64,000 nt of DNA from Microbacterium sufflavum (GCF_023091155.1 NZ_JAHWXK010000001.1:2232001-2296000); one strand, 5' to 3'. Shown: positions 1-9,027, counted from the first letter of the stretch. The notes: a model not told the origin generated them from the sequence alone. Numbers and translations: made by a program.

Positions 1-719
1 CCGATGGTGGCGCGGTCTCGGATGCGGTAGTAGTCCGCGAGGTCGGACGTGGTCGCCACGCCGCTCGAGCGGGCCGCGCGGCGGATGAGCTCGCGGATCG
101 CGTCGTCGCGGGAGACGTCGCGCGCGCGGATGTGCTCCGGGATGACGTGCTCCGCCAGGGCGTACGTGCGCTCGAAGCCGCGCCGCCCGCTGACGGCCAC
201 GTCTCCCGTGCGCCACAGGTGCTCGAGGGCGAGCTTGACCTCGTCCCAGTCCCACCATGTGCCGCGCTCGCGGGGAGCGTCGGCGCGCAGGTCGGCGGGG
301 CGGAGCGGGCCACGGTCGCGCAGTTCCGCCTGCACCCACGCGACCGTGCGGGCGTTGGTGCTGAGCCACGAGTCCTCGCCGGCCCAGCGATGGCGGAACG
401 CGTCCATGCGGAACCGCCAGAGCGGCCAGTCCTCGACCGGGATGAACGTGGCCTCGTGAGCGAGGTACTCGACGTAGTGCGTGGTGCGCGACAGGAAGAG
501 CCGGTCGAGCAGGGCCGGATCGTACGCGCCGAGCCGGGAGAACAGCGGCAGGTAGTGCGACCGGGCGAACACGTTGACCGAGTCGATCTGCAGCACTCCG
601 AGCCGCTCCATCACGCGGTGCAGGTGGCGGTTGGAGACGGCAGCGGGTCGCGCGCGTGTGAACCCCTGCGCGGCGAGTGCCATGCGGCGTGCCTGCGCGG
701 AGCTGAGGGAGTCGGTCAC
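1..719 (-). CDS. Winged-helix YcaQ/AlkZ-like DNA glycosylase, N-terminal part
   Basis: The GTG at 719 opens a frame that runs off the left edge of the window, so about 239 N-terminal residues are visible. The segment LQIDSVNVFARSHYLPLF (from about residue 43) is the hallmark of the HTH_42 (formerly DUF1006) family. Its Gln44-Ile-Asp46 matches the QxD catalytic motif of E. coli YcaQ, a glycosylase that unhooks DNA interstrand crosslinks. A second landmark is the RGTWWDWDEVK stretch. The start is supported by a TACGCT hexamer exactly 6 nt upstream, with no Shine-Dalgarno, so the mRNA is probably leaderless. The glycosylase role is inferred from the family; the C-terminal domain is outside the window. 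Confidence 0.8.
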   Translation of the reverse strand, partial: MTDSLSSAQARRMALAAQGFTRARPAAVSNRHLHRVMERLGVLQIDSVNVFARSHYLPLFSRLGAYDPALLDRLFLSRTTHYVEYLAHEATFIPVEDWPLWRFRMDAFRHRWAGEDSWLSTNARTVAWVQAELRDRGPLRPADLRADAPRERGTWWDWDEVKLALEHLWRTGDVAVSGRRGFERTYALAEHVIPEHIRARDVSRDDAIRELIRRAARSSGVATTSDLADYYRIRDRATI

Positions 720-725
720 GCCGCC

Positions 726-731
726 AGCGTA
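726..731 (-). promoter_or_regulatory. -10 element, leaderless YcaQ-like gene
   Basis: TACGCT on the minus strand, with 6 nt between it and GTG 719; transcription is predicted to begin at the start codon. Confidence 0.6.
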
Positions 732-792
732 ACGCCGGTGTCGGACATCTCTCTCGCGGGGTAGATGCGCCGAGCGGCATACCGCATGACCG

Positions 793-798
793 TAGACT
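793..798 (+). promoter_or_regulatory. -10 element, leaderless AI-2E transporter
   Basis: TAGACT followed by 6 nt and then ATG 805. No Shine-Dalgarno precedes the gene. Confidence 0.65.
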
Positions 799-804
799 GA
801 GGCG

Positions 805-2001
805 ATGAGCGAGGACCAGCGACCCCGGCTGCGCGATCTGTTCCGTCCGCGCCCCGTGTCCACCGACCGGACCGTGACCACCGAGGCCGACGAGGCCGTG
901 CCTCTGCCGCTGCGCATCACCGCGAGCTACGCCTGGCGCCTGTTGCTGATCGCGGCAGCCATCGGCGTCTTCATCTGGCTCGTGATGCTGCTGAAGCTCC
1001 TCGTCATCCCGCTCATGGTCGCGATCCTCATCACGGCGCTGCTGTGGCCGGCCTTCTCGTGGATGCTGCGGCGCGGCGTGCCGCGCTGGCTCGCGATCGC
1101 GATCTCGCTGATCGGCACGGTCGCGATCGTCACGGGTCTCATGTGGCTCGTGGTGTGGCAGGTCAGGGAGCAGCTGCCCGACGTCCAGCAGCGCACCACC
1201 GAGGCGTTCGATCAGTTCCAGGTCTGGCTGCACGACGGGCCGCTGAACCTCTCCGACACCCAGATCGCCGACTATCTCCAGCAGGGTCTCGACCTCATCT
1301 CCGAACAGGCGCAACTGCTGTGGACCGGCGCCCTCGCGATCGGCACGACCGTCGGTCACGTGGCCACGGGCGCGTTGCTGGCGCTGTTCATCCTCATCTG
1401 CCTGCTCGCGGATGGCGCCGGCATCTGGCGCTGGACGCTCAAGGTCTTCCCGCGTCGCGCTCGTCCCGCGGTCGACGGGGCCGCGCGCAACGGCTGGGCG
1501 ACCATCGTCAACTACGCCCGCACGCAGCTGTTCGTGGCGACGATCGACGCGATCGGCATCGGACTCGGCGCGTTCCTGCTCCAGGTGCCGCTCGCGCTTC
1601 CGGTCGCCGTGCTCGTCTTCCTCGGCTCGTTCATCCCGATCGTGGGTGCGGTCGTCACCGGCGCCGTCGCGGTGTTCCTCGCGCTCGTCTACAACGGCCC
1701 GTGGATCGCGCTGTGGATGCTGGTGGTCGTCCTGGCGGTGCAGCAGATCGAGGGACACATCCTGCAGCCGATCATGATGGGCTCGGCCGTCAAGGTGCAC
1801 CCGCTCGCCGTCGTGCTCGTGGTCGCGGGTGGAGCGATGATCGCGGGTATCCCCGGCGCCCTGTTCGCCGTACCGCTGGCGGCGTTCGTGAACGTCGCCG
1901 CGGTCACCATCAGCTCGGGCTCGTGGCGCACCGGCGTCGGTCCGAGCGGAGACCTGATCTGGAGCACAGTCCCGCGACAGCGGACACGGAGGAATCGATG
2001 A
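805..2001 (+). CDS. AI-2E family transporter (TerC/YdgG-PerM type)
   Basis: 398-aa integral membrane protein of the AI-2E exporter (PerM/TqsA) family. After a polar N-terminus of about 40 residues come two close hydrophobic segments (about 46-85), another near 90-115, a long amphipathic soluble loop (about 115-175), and then at least four further helices up to residue 375, including the family-typical LGSFIPIVGAVVTGAVAVF. Family members have been tied to quorum-signal export or to Na+/H+ antiport; the substrate here cannot be read from sequence. The stop overlaps the ATG of the threonine ammonia-lyase gene (ATGA at 1998-2001), so the two are translationally coupled. Confidence 0.85.
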   Translation: MSEDQRPRLRDLFRPRPVSTDRTVTTEADEAVPLPLRITASYAWRLLLIAAAIGVFIWLVMLLKLLVIPLMVAILITALLWPAFSWMLRRGVPRWLAIAISLIGTVAIVTGLMWLVVWQVREQLPDVQQRTTEAFDQFQVWLHDGPLNLSDTQIADYLQQGLDLISEQAQLLWTGALAIGTTVGHVATGALLALFILICLLADGAGIWRWTLKVFPRRARPAVDGAARNGWATIVNYARTQLFVATIDAIGIGLGAFLLQVPLALPVAVLVFLGSFIPIVGAVVTGAVAVFLALVYNGPWIALWMLVVVLAVQQIEGHILQPIMMGSAVKVHPLAVVLVVAGGAMIAGIPGALFAVPLAAFVNVAAVTISSGSWRTGVGPSGDLIWSTVPRQRTRRNR

Positions 2002-3227
2002 GCCAAGTCCCCAGCCTGACCGAGTTCGAGCACGCCGCTCAGAGTCTGGCTGAGGTGATTTCGCACACGCCGACCCTGCCCTCCCGGGCCCTCTCCGACG
2101 CCCTCGGCGCTCCCGTGCTGCTGAAGATGGAGAACCTGCAGCGCACCGGGTCGTTCAAGATCCGCGGTGCGGCGTACCGGCTCTCCCGGCTCAGCGCGGA
2201 GGAGCGCTCGCGCGGCGTCGTCGCGGCATCGGCGGGCAACCACGCGCAGGGGGTCGCGCTGGCCGCCCAGGCGCTCGGCATCCCCGCCACGATCTTCATG
2301 CCGCTGGGCGTGCCGGTGCCCAAGCTCCTCGCCACGCGCGGCTACGGTGCCGAGGTCGTGCTGGAGGGCGAGACGGTGGCGACCTCGCTGCGCCTGGCCG
2401 CGGAGTTCTCCGAGCGCACCGGGGCCGTGCTCATCCACCCGTTCGACCACCGCGACGTCGTGATCGGTCAGGGCACGCTCGGCCTCGAACTGCTCGCCGA
2501 CGCGCCCGAGGTCGACACGGTCGTGCTCGGCATCGGCGGCGGCGGCCTCATCGCGGGCGTCGCGGCGGCGGTCAAGGCGCGCGCGGCGGAGCTCGGCCGC
2601 ACCGTCCGGGTGATCGGGGTGCAGGCCGAGAACGCCGCTGCCGTGCCGCCGTCGCTGGAGGCGGGGGAGCCGGTCGACATCGTCACGCGGCCGACCATCG
2701 CCGACGGGATCCTGGTCGCGCGTCCGGGCGACGTGCCCTTCGGGATCATCCGCGATCTCGTGGACGAGGTCGTGACGGTGTCCGACGACGACCTGGCGCG
2801 CGCGATCGTCCTGCTGCTGGAGCAGGCGAAGGTGGTCGTGGAGCCGGCGGGGGCCGCGGGGGTCGCGGCGATCCTCGCGGGCAAGGTGTCGCCGAACGGC
2901 ACGACCATGGCCGTCCTGTCCGGCGGCAACATCGACCCGCTCCTGCTGCAGCGCGTCGTGGCCCACGGCCTCGCCGCCTCGGGGCGCTACCTCACGATCC
3001 GGATCCCTCTGCCGGACCGGCCGGGCCAGCTCGCCCGCGTGTCGGAGCTGATCGCCGAGGCGGGAGCGAACGTCATCGAGGCCATGCACACCCGGCACGG
3101 CCACGGTCTCCAGATCAGCGACGTCATCCTCGAGCTGAGCGTGGAGACGCGCGGACCGGAGCACTCCGAGCACACGCTCGACACGCTGCGGCGCGCGGGC
3201 TTCGCCCCCCTCGTCGTGCTCGACTGA
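1998..3227 (+). CDS. ilvA: Threonine ammonia-lyase (threonine dehydratase)
   Basis: 409 aa. A PLP enzyme that deaminates threonine to 2-oxobutyrate, the first step of isoleucine synthesis (serine to pyruvate as a side reaction). The PLP lysine is Lys54 in GSFKIRGA, and the phosphate loop is GIGGGGLIAG near residue 178. A single ACT-like domain occupies about residues 330-409, beginning YLTIRIPLPDRPGQL. The length fits the short IlvA/TdcB form with one regulatory domain. The start is the ATG overlapping the preceding stop, with GGAGGA 5-10 nt upstream. Whether it is feedback-inhibited by isoleucine cannot be decided from sequence alone. Confidence 0.93.
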   Translation: MSQVPSLTEFEHAAQSLAEVISHTPTLPSRALSDALGAPVLLKMENLQRTGSFKIRGAAYRLSRLSAEERSRGVVAASAGNHAQGVALAAQALGIPATIFMPLGVPVPKLLATRGYGAEVVLEGETVATSLRLAAEFSERTGAVLIHPFDHRDVVIGQGTLGLELLADAPEVDTVVLGIGGGGLIAGVAAAVKARAAELGRTVRVIGVQAENAAAVPPSLEAGEPVDIVTRPTIADGILVARPGDVPFGIIRDLVDEVVTVSDDDLARAIVLLLEQAKVVVEPAGAAGVAAILAGKVSPNGTTMAVLSGGNIDPLLLQRVVAHGLAASGRYLTIRIPLPDRPGQLARVSELIAEAGANVIEAMHTRHGHGLQISDVILELSVETRGPEHSEHTLDTLRRAGFAPLVVLD

Positions 3228-3248
3228 GCCACCCGCGCACACGACAGC

Positions 3249-3274
3249 GCCCCTCGTCCGTGTGGACGAGGGGC
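3249..3274. terminator. Bidirectional terminator between ilvA and greA
   Basis: Perfect 11-bp stem GCCCCTCGTCC / GGACGAGGGGC with a GTGT loop, between two convergent genes. Confidence 0.8.
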
Positions 3275-3294
3275 GATGTGTCGTTCGCGGGGGC

Positions 3295-3783
3295 TCAGCC
3301 CGTGTAGGTCTCGACGTTGACGATCTCGACGCTGATGGCGCGACCGTTCGGCGCCTCGTACGACGACTTCTCGCCGACCTTGAGGCCCAGGATGGCCTGT
3401 CCGAGCGGGCTCGCCTCGCTGTAGACGTCGAGGTCGCTGCCCGCCGCGATCTCGCGGCTGCCCAGCAGGAAGACCTCTTCGCCGCCGGCCACGACCGCGG
3501 TGACGACCGTACCGGGCTCGACGATGCCGCGGCTGGCGGGCGCCTCGCCGACCTTCGCGGTCTTCAGCAGGCTCTCCAGGGTGCGGATGCGCGCCTCCTG
3601 CTTACCCTGCTCGTCCTTCGCGGCATGGTAGCCGCCGTTCTCCTTGAGGTCGCCCTCCTCGCGGGCGGCCTCGATGCGCTTGGCGATCTCGTCGCGGCCG
3701 ACGGTGGAGAGGTGCTCCAGCTCGGCGACGAGCCGGTCGTACGCTTCCTGCGTGAGGAACGGAACCTGAGCGTCCGTGGACAT
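3295..3783 (-). CDS. greA: Transcription elongation factor GreA
   Basis: 162 aa, the usual GreA length. The N-terminal coiled coil (about residues 8-80) carries the acidic tip region, and the C-terminal FKBP-like domain contains AILGLKVGEKSSYEAPNG. GreA enters the RNA polymerase secondary channel and stimulates transcript cleavage in backtracked complexes. I chose ATG 3783 (MSTDAQVPFLT) because GGAG lies 9 nt upstream and because the 22-residue extension to an upstream ATG lacks family similarity. It is monocistronic, between two hairpin terminators. Confidence 0.93.
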   Translation of the reverse strand: MSTDAQVPFLTQEAYDRLVAELEHLSTVGRDEIAKRIEAAREEGDLKENGGYHAAKDEQGKQEARIRTLESLLKTAKVGEAPASRGIVEPGTVVTAVVAGGEEVFLLGSREIAAGSDLDVYSEASPLGQAILGLKVGEKSSYEAPNGRAISVEIVNVETYTG

Positions 3784-3837
3784 GACGAAGCTCCTTCTAT
3801 CGGGATCCCGCCGAGCAACCGCGGGGGATATGCCAAG

Positions 3838-3861
3838 ACGCCCCGGCACGGGCCGGGGCGT
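3838..3861 (-). terminator. Terminator downstream of the DUF4307 gene
   Basis: Perfect 10-bp stem ACGCCCCGGC / GCCGGGGCGT with an ACGG loop. It separates the DUF4307 gene from greA. Confidence 0.75.
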
Positions 3862-3879
3862 CGTCTGTCTGCCCCCAGT

Positions 3880-4266
3880 CTAGGCGACCCAGCAGGTGTT
3901 CACCAAACCTGTCGTGGCCTCCGCGACCGTGGGGATGCGCTCCGAGCGGGTCTGCGAGTGACGATCCGTGGCGGGCAGCTCGACCACCTTCCAGCCGACC
4001 ACTCCGAACTCCTCGTCGAGCGCCTCGAGTACGCAGACGACGTCCTTGCCCTGCACGCCGGTCACCTGGAAGCGCACGTCGACCGCGTGCTCGTCGACGA
4101 GCTCGAAGCCCAGGTCGTCGGCGTCGACGGAGCTCATCGACTGCGCGACCGTCATCCAGGCGAAGGCGCCGACGACGACCAGGGCGATCGCTCCGGCGAT
4201 GATCCAGGGGAGCCGGCGGCGTCGGGTTCGGCCGTAGCGTTCGTCGAGCTCGGTGGCGGTCGTCAC
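3880..4266 (-). CDS. DUF4307 single-pass membrane protein
   Basis: 128 aa. The N-terminus LDERYGRTRRRRLPW is the signature of DUF4307. One transmembrane helix follows (about residues 20-40), then a small predicted extracytoplasmic domain of about 85 residues with two cysteines (VCVLE, NTCWV) that could form a disulfide. The function of the family is unknown. It starts at GTG 4266 with no clear Shine-Dalgarno. It diverges from the small membrane protein gene at 4335. Confidence 0.8.
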   Translation of the reverse strand: MTTATELDERYGRTRRRRLPWIIAGAIALVVVGAFAWMTVAQSMSSVDADDLGFELVDEHAVDVRFQVTGVQGKDVVCVLEALDEEFGVVGWKVVELPATDRHSQTRSERIPTVAEATTGLVNTCWVA

Positions 4267-4286
4267 AGGGAGGGTCTTCCGGTCGT

Positions 4287-4292
4287 TAGGCT
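4287..4292 (+). promoter_or_regulatory. Candidate -10 element for the 97-aa membrane protein gene
   Basis: TAGGCT. It predicts a start near 4299 and a leader of about 36 nt that carries a GAAAGG Shine-Dalgarno. Confidence 0.45.
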
Positions 4293-4334
4293 GGTGATAC
4301 CAGGTTATGCGACCTGCGTACGAAAGGCCGATTC

Positions 4335-4628
4335 ATGCGTGCTCTGTCCGAGACTCCGATGCCCACGCCCTCCATGACCGTGGCGCCGGAGGCCGTGACC
4401 CCGGGATTCGTCGGCTTCGCCGCGATCGTCGTGGTGGTCCTCGCGGTCATCCTGCTCATCTGGGACATGAACCGCCGCATCCGCCGCGTGCGGTATCGCG
4501 AAGAGGTGCGCGAGGAACTGGATGCCGAGCAGGCCGCGCAGGCGGCGCAGGCCGGACCCGACGCGGACGACGCGTCGACCGCGGCGCCGGAGGACGCGAG
4601 CGACGACGGGCGACCGGACGGCCGCTGA
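4335..4628 (+). CDS. Small single-pass membrane protein, function unknown
   Basis: 97 aa. One hydrophobic helix (about residues 24-46, GFAAIVVVVLAVILLIW) is followed by a basic juxtamembrane stretch (RRIRRVRYREE) and then an Ala/Asp-rich, low-complexity cytoplasmic tail. GAAAGG about 9 nt before ATG 4335 supports the start. I recognise no domain. Similar short genes occur beside hemolysin III genes in related actinobacteria, but no function can be given. Confidence 0.6.
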   Translation: MRALSETPMPTPSMTVAPEAVTPGFVGFAAIVVVVLAVILLIWDMNRRIRRVRYREEVREELDAEQAAQAAQAGPDADDASTAAPEDASDDGRPDGR

Positions 4629-4643
4629 CGCCTCACTGCGGCG

Positions 4644-5375
4644 TCACGGGGCGCCGAGCGAGGGGGAGAGCGGCTCCAGCGCGATGAGCAGGCACGCGGT
4701 CCAGTGGCACAGGAACGCCAGCACCGTGCACACGTGGAAGATCTCGTGGAAGCCGAAATGGCCGGGCCACGGATTGGGCTTCTTCAGCGCGTAGACGATC
4801 GCCCCGCCCGTGTAGAGCAGGCCGCCGACGATCACCAGCACCATCATCGCCACGTTCGCGTTGAGCAGGTCGACGATGTACATCACCGCCGCCCAGCCCA
4901 GCAGCAGGTAGAGCGCGACATACAGCCACCGGGGCGCGTTGATCCAGAAGACGCGGAACAGGATCCCGAGGAGGGCCCCGCTCCACACCAGGATCAGCAG
5001 GAGCGCGCCCTTGTCCGGGGGAAGGGCGAGCGTCGCGATCGGCGTGTACGTGCCGGCGATGAGCAGCAGGATGTTCGCGTGATCGATGCGCTTGAGGATC
5101 ACCTTGACCCGCGGCCGCCAGTTGAAGCGGTGGTACATCGCCGAGTTGCCGAACAGCAGCAGCGACGTGGCCATGAAGACTGCCGCGGCCCACTTGGCCG
5201 GCGCGCCGTGCGACAGGACGATCAGCACCACGCCGGCCGCGATCGCCACGGGGAACGTGCCCGCATGGATCCACCCGCGCCAGGTGGGCTTGATCTCGGT
5301 CGCCGCATCGGCGGCAGCCGCCTCGAGGAGCGGCAGTTTGGGGACATCGGTGCCGGGCTCGTCGGAAGTGCTCAC
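4644..5375 (-). CDS. Hemolysin III / PAQR family membrane protein (TrhA-like)
   Basis: 243 aa with seven hydrophobic segments. The PAQR zinc-site residues are present: Ser/His in GNSAMYHRFNW, Asp in KRIDHANI, and the C-terminal His pair in FHEIFHVC. Bacterial members include B. cereus hemolysin III and E. coli TrhA (YqfA), implicated in membrane energetics and lipid homeostasis; hemolysis is not implied. GTG 5375 is supported by TAGAGT exactly 6 nt upstream (leaderless). It is convergent with the gene at 4335-4628. Confidence 0.88.
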   Translation of the reverse strand: MSTSDEPGTDVPKLPLLEAAAADAATEIKPTWRGWIHAGTFPVAIAAGVVLIVLSHGAPAKWAAAVFMATSLLLFGNSAMYHRFNWRPRVKVILKRIDHANILLLIAGTYTPIATLALPPDKGALLLILVWSGALLGILFRVFWINAPRWLYVALYLLLGWAAVMYIVDLLNANVAMMVLVIVGGLLYTGGAIVYALKKPNPWPGHFGFHEIFHVCTVLAFLCHWTACLLIALEPLSPSLGAP

Positions 5376-5381
5376 GCCCTC

Positions 5382-5387
5382 ACTCTA
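5382..5387 (-). promoter_or_regulatory. -10 element, leaderless hemolysin III gene
   Basis: TAGAGT on the minus strand, 6 nt before GTG 5375. Confidence 0.6.
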
Positions 5388-5457
5388 AGCCGCGTCGCAT
5401 GCCGTCGACGGCACATGCCCGCGGGATCCGCACGCCGCGCGCCGGCGCACGGCAGGG

Positions 5458-5463
5458 TAGCGT
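5458..5463 (+). promoter_or_regulatory. -10 element, leaderless uppS
   Basis: TAGCGT, then 6 nt, then GTG 5470. Confidence 0.6.
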
Positions 5464-5469
5464 AGGTAG

Positions 5470-6252
5470 GTGATGTCACGCGAGAGCCCGGGCCGCGGGC
5501 CGCTGTACCGGCTGTACACCAGCCGGCTGCGTCGTCACCTCGATCCGGCCTCCGTTCCGCACCACGTCGCCATGATGATCGACGGCAACCGTCGTTGGGC
5601 GCGCCAGCTCGGCTTCGCCACCCCGGCGGAGGGACACCGCGCCGGTGCCGCCAAGATGCACGAGTTCCTCGGCTGGTGCGACGAGCTCGGCGTGCGGGTC
5701 GTCTCCCTTTACCTGCTCTCCAGCGACAACCTGCGCAAGCGCGACTCGGCGGAGCTCGCGGATCTCATCGAGATCATCGCCGAGCTCGCGGAGGCGCTGT
5801 CGCGGGAGGGCAACTGGCGGGTGCAGCACGTGGGCCGTTCCGACATCCTTCCCGCGGAGCTCGCGGCCGTCCTCGCCGCTGCGGAAGAGCGTACGAAGGA
5901 CCACACCGGGCTCCATGTGAACCTCGCGGTCGGATACGGCGGTCGTAACGAGATCGTCGACGCGGTGCGCAGCATCATCACGAAGCACGAGGCCTCCGGC
6001 GGCACGATGGAAGACCTCGCCGCACACCTCACGCCCGAGATGATCGGCGAGCACCTCTACACGGGCGGGCAGCCCGATCCCGATCTCGTGATCCGCACCA
6101 GCGGAGAGCAGCGCCTGAGTGACTTCCTGCTGTGGCAGAGCGCGCACAGCGAGTTCTACTTCGTGGAGGCGCTCGGCCCCGATCTGCGCCAGGTCGACTT
6201 CCTCCGCGCGATCCGCGACTATGCCGACCGCGACCGCCGCTTCGGTCGCTGA
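5470..6252 (+). CDS. uppS: Isoprenyl (undecaprenyl) diphosphate synthase
   Basis: 260 aa, cis-prenyltransferase. It elongates allylic diphosphates with isopentenyl diphosphate to make the polyprenyl carrier for cell-wall synthesis. MMIDGNRRWARQLG holds the catalytic Asp, and RTSGEQRLSDFLLWQ with HSEFYF are the conserved C-terminal motifs that bind the IPP diphosphate. The product chain length is not certain, because actinobacteria often carry two such enzymes with different specificity. GTG 5470 is supported by the hexamer 6 nt upstream; ATG 5473 would also fit. Confidence 0.92.
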   Translation: MMSRESPGRGPLYRLYTSRLRRHLDPASVPHHVAMMIDGNRRWARQLGFATPAEGHRAGAAKMHEFLGWCDELGVRVVSLYLLSSDNLRKRDSAELADLIEIIAELAEALSREGNWRVQHVGRSDILPAELAAVLAAAEERTKDHTGLHVNLAVGYGGRNEIVDAVRSIITKHEASGGTMEDLAAHLTPEMIGEHLYTGGQPDPDLVIRTSGEQRLSDFLLWQSAHSEFYFVEALGPDLRQVDFLRAIRDYADRDRRFGR

Positions 6253-6273
6253 GGCCGTGGCACCGCACCGTGC

Positions 6274-6279
6274 CACAAT
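6274..6279 (+). promoter_or_regulatory. Weak -10 element, aminotransferase class V gene
   Basis: CACAAT, 6 nt before GTG 6286. Five of six positions match TATAAT-type hexamers if the first base is allowed to vary. Confidence 0.4.
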
Positions 6280-6285
6280 GACGAC

Positions 6286-7416
6286 GTGAGCGCACTCGAG
6301 GACTACGTCGGCACGTTCGACACCGAACCCGGCTATCTGAACTGGGCGGCCTTCGGACCCCTCTCGCCCTCGGTGCGCGAGGAGGTGTTCGCGGATGCGG
6401 ATCTCCTCGCGAGCGGGCGACCGTCGTCCCTCGCGCTCGTCGCGGAGCGCATCGGCCAGGCGCAGGAGACGGTCGCGGAGCTGCTGGGAGCGGACGCCGC
6501 GGACGTCACCCTGCAGCCGTCCTCCACACACGGGCTTCAGCACGCGCTGTACGGCCTCACCGGCACCGTCGTCGCGTCCACCGCGGAGTTCCCGAGCGTC
6601 AGCCTCACGCTGGAGCGCGCATCGGCCGCGTCGGACCGGGCCCTGACGCCGCGGTGGATCACACCCGCCGACGGCCGGGTCTCACCGGAGGCCGTGCCCG
6701 CGGCGCTGGACGACGAGGTCACCGCGCTGGCCGTCAGCCACGTCGACTTCCGGACGGGGTACCGGGTCGACCTCGCGGCGCTGCGCGACGTGCTCGGGCC
6801 CGACCGGCTGCTGATCGTGGATGCGGTCCAGTCGTTCGGCGTCGTCGACGTGGACTACACCGCAGCCGACGTGGTGATCGGCCACGGCTACAAGTGGCTC
6901 AGAGCGGCCAGGGGGAGCGGCTTCGCCTGGTTCTCTCCGCGCGCCAGAGAGCGCATCACCCCGGTCCTCTCCGGCATCACCGGCACAACGGCGACCGGGC
7001 TGGTGGTCGACGCGCTCCCCGGTCCCGCCGAGTCCGCGCGCGCCTACACCGTCAGCGTGCCCGACACCCTGGCTGCAGGGCGCCTCGCGATCGGAGCACG
7101 CGACGTGCGCGACGCCGGGGTCGCGGCGATCGAGTCGCGGCTCGCGGAGCACGTCGACACCGTGATCGAGATCGCGGACCGACACGGCATCGAGGTCGTG
7201 TCGCCGCGCGAACGCGAGCACCGCGCCGGCATCGTGGCCCTCGCGCCCGAGGAGCCCGCGCGACTCGCCGCCGCCCTCGCGAACGCCGGCATCGTCGTGA
7301 CCGCCCGCGGATCGTCGATCCGGATCGCGCCCCACGCCGGGACCGACGCCGAGACGCTCCGCCTGCTGGACGAGACCCTGCAGGCGTTCGGCCAGACGAC
7401 GTTCATCAGCTCTTAA
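6286..7416 (+). CDS. Class V-fold PLP-dependent aminotransferase/lyase
   Basis: 376 aa. The fold-type I class V signature is present: an Asp in LLIVDAVQSFGVVDV that contacts the PLP pyridine nitrogen, and the Schiff-base lysine in GHGYKWLRAARG (about Lys203). The N-terminal GYLNWAAFGPLS contains the substrate-side loop. Family members include cysteine desulfurase-like, kynureninase-like and isopenicillin epimerase-like enzymes. There is no cysteine-desulfurase active-site Cys loop, so a desulfurase role is unlikely. The substrate is unknown. It lies 33 nt after uppS but probably has its own promoter. Confidence 0.8.
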   Translation: MSALEDYVGTFDTEPGYLNWAAFGPLSPSVREEVFADADLLASGRPSSLALVAERIGQAQETVAELLGADAADVTLQPSSTHGLQHALYGLTGTVVASTAEFPSVSLTLERASAASDRALTPRWITPADGRVSPEAVPAALDDEVTALAVSHVDFRTGYRVDLAALRDVLGPDRLLIVDAVQSFGVVDVDYTAADVVIGHGYKWLRAARGSGFAWFSPRARERITPVLSGITGTTATGLVVDALPGPAESARAYTVSVPDTLAAGRLAIGARDVRDAGVAAIESRLAEHVDTVIEIADRHGIEVVSPREREHRAGIVALAPEEPARLAAALANAGIVVTARGSSIRIAPHAGTDAETLRLLDETLQAFGQTTFISS

Positions 7417-7574
7417 TATTCGCTGGCGTGTCGAGCCCGTGTTAATCCGGGGAGCGGTCGTACGGTCAAGGCATCGGGCAAGGCGCCCGGTCGGGTCGGC
7501 CTCCAGGTTCGCGACTCGTGACCCCCTGGTCGACTCGTTCGCATAGCCGGGAATCCCCGGGTCGGGAGTGGGTC
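7417..7574. other. Intergenic region upstream of the PhoH gene
   Basis: 158 nt with no convincing gene. AT-rich patches (TTAATATT near 7411, GTTAATCC near 7441) are the best promoter candidates for the downstream gene. I see no terminator hairpin for the aminotransferase gene. Confidence 0.4.
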
Positions 7575-8957
7575 GTGACCACACGTTCAGCGCAGCACAC
7601 CGCCAGCACCGCGCAGCAGTCCACCCGTCAGTCCTCGAGAAGCACCTCGGCCGCGCAGCCCGATCAGGACCTGCGCACCTACGTGCTCGACACGTCGGTG
7701 CTGCTGAGCGATCCGCAGGCATTCTTCCGATTCGCGGAGCACTCGATCGTGCTGCCCGTCGTGGTCATCAGCGAGCTCGAGGGCAAGCGGCACGACCCCG
7801 AGATCGGCTACTTCGCCCGCCAGGCGCTCCGTCACCTGGACGACCTCCGGGTCGAGCACGGGCGTCTGGACTTCCCGGTCGAGGTCGGCGAGGGCGGCAC
7901 GCTCCGCGTCGACCTCGGCAACACCGACCTCTCCGTGCTGCCCGTCGGCATCCGCCTGAGCGACAACGACAGCCGCATCCTCTCCGTCGCCATGCACCTC
8001 GCACAGGACGGACAGGACGTCACGATCGTCTCGAAGGACCTCCCGATGCGGGTCAAGGCCGCGTCGCTCGGCTTGCGCGCCGAGGAGTACCTCGCCGAGC
8101 AGGCCGTGGACTCCGGGTGGACCGGCATCGCGAGCCTCGACCTGTCCGGCGACGACATCAGCGACCTCTATGAGAGCGAGGTCGGGATCAGCGAAGACGT
8201 CAACGGGCTCCCCGTCAACACGGGTCTCATCATCCACTCGGAGCGCGGATCGGCGCTCGGACGCGTCACCGGCGACGGCGAGTTCCGGCTGGTGCGCGGC
8301 GACCGCGACATCTTCGGGATGCACGGCCGCTCGGCCGAACAGCGCATCGCCATCGACCTGCTGCTCGACCCCGAGGTGGGCATCGTGTCGCTCGGGGGTC
8401 GCGCCGGAACGGGCAAGTCGGCCCTCGCCCTGTGCGCCGGACTGGAAGCGGTGCTCGAGCGGCAGCAGCAGAAGAAGATCATCGTCTTCCGGCCGCTGTT
8501 CGCCGTGGGCGGCCAGGAGCTGGGGTACCTCCCCGGCGATCAGGGCGAGAAGATGAACCCCTGGGGTCAGGCGGTGTACGACACCCTCGGATCGGTCGTC
8601 TCGGGCAACGTGATCGACGAGGTCGTCGAGCGGGGGATGCTCGAGGTGCTGCCGCTCACCCACATCCGCGGACGCTCGCTGCACGACGCGTTCGTGATCG
8701 TCGACGAGGCGCAGTCCCTCGAGCGCAACGTGCTGCTCACGGTGCTCAGCCGCATGGGTCAGAACTCCCGCGTCATCCTCACGCACGACGTCGGTCAGCG
8801 CGACAACCTGCGCGTCGGACGCCACGACGGCATCGCCAGCGTGATCGAGACGCTCAAGGGACACGACCTCTTCGGCCATGTGACCCTCACCCGCTCGGAG
8901 CGTTCCGCGATCGCGGCCCTCGTCACCGAACTCCTGGAGGGCGGAGAGCTCAGCTGA
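7575..8957 (+). CDS. PIN domain-PhoH ATPase fusion (PhoH2-like)
   Basis: 460 aa. The N-terminal PIN ribonuclease domain begins [13 protein letters not shown] and includes the acidic metal ligands of that fold. The C-terminal PhoH-type ATPase has Walker [13 protein letters not shown] (about residue 276) and Walker [14 protein letters not shown]. PhoH2 proteins of this architecture in mycobacteria unwind and cleave RNA. I start at GTG 7575 because GGGAG lies 6 nt upstream; a GTG at 7518 would add 19 residues without family features. A strong hairpin follows the stop. Confidence 0.88.
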   Translation: MTTRSAQHTASTAQQSTRQSSRSTSAAQPDQDLRTYVLDTSVLLSDPQAFFRFAEHSIVLPVVVISELEGKRHDPEIGYFARQALRHLDDLRVEHGRLDFPVEVGEGGTLRVDLGNTDLSVLPVGIRLSDNDSRILSVAMHLAQDGQDVTIVSKDLPMRVKAASLGLRAEEYLAEQAVDSGWTGIASLDLSGDDISDLYESEVGISEDVNGLPVNTGLIIHSERGSALGRVTGDGEFRLVRGDRDIFGMHGRSAEQRIAIDLLLDPEVGIVSLGGRAGTGKSALALCAGLEAVLERQQQKKIIVFRPLFAVGGQELGYLPGDQGEKMNPWGQAVYDTLGSVVSGNVIDEVVERGMLEVLPLTHIRGRSLHDAFVIVDEAQSLERNVLLTVLSRMGQNSRVILTHDVGQRDNLRVGRHDGIASVIETLKGHDLFGHVTLTRSERSAIAALVTELLEGGELS

Positions 8958-8973
8958 CGAGGCCGGGAAAAAG

Positions 8974-9008
8974 CGGATGCCGCGGGGACCAGGTCCTCGC
9001 GGCATCCG
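8974..9008. terminator. Bidirectional terminator between phoH and fumC
   Basis: 11-bp perfect stem CGGATGCCGCG / CGCGGCATCCG between convergent genes. The same stem sequence recurs at 28344-28376. Confidence 0.8.
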
Positions 9009-9027
9009 TCGTCTCAGCGACCGGTGA

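Noticed and set aside
7518..7574. A 19-residue N-terminal extension of the PhoH protein from GTG 7518
   Set aside because: The extension has no family similarity, while GTG 7575 has GGGAG at 6 nt. The longer start has neither a Shine-Dalgarno nor a leaderless hexamer.
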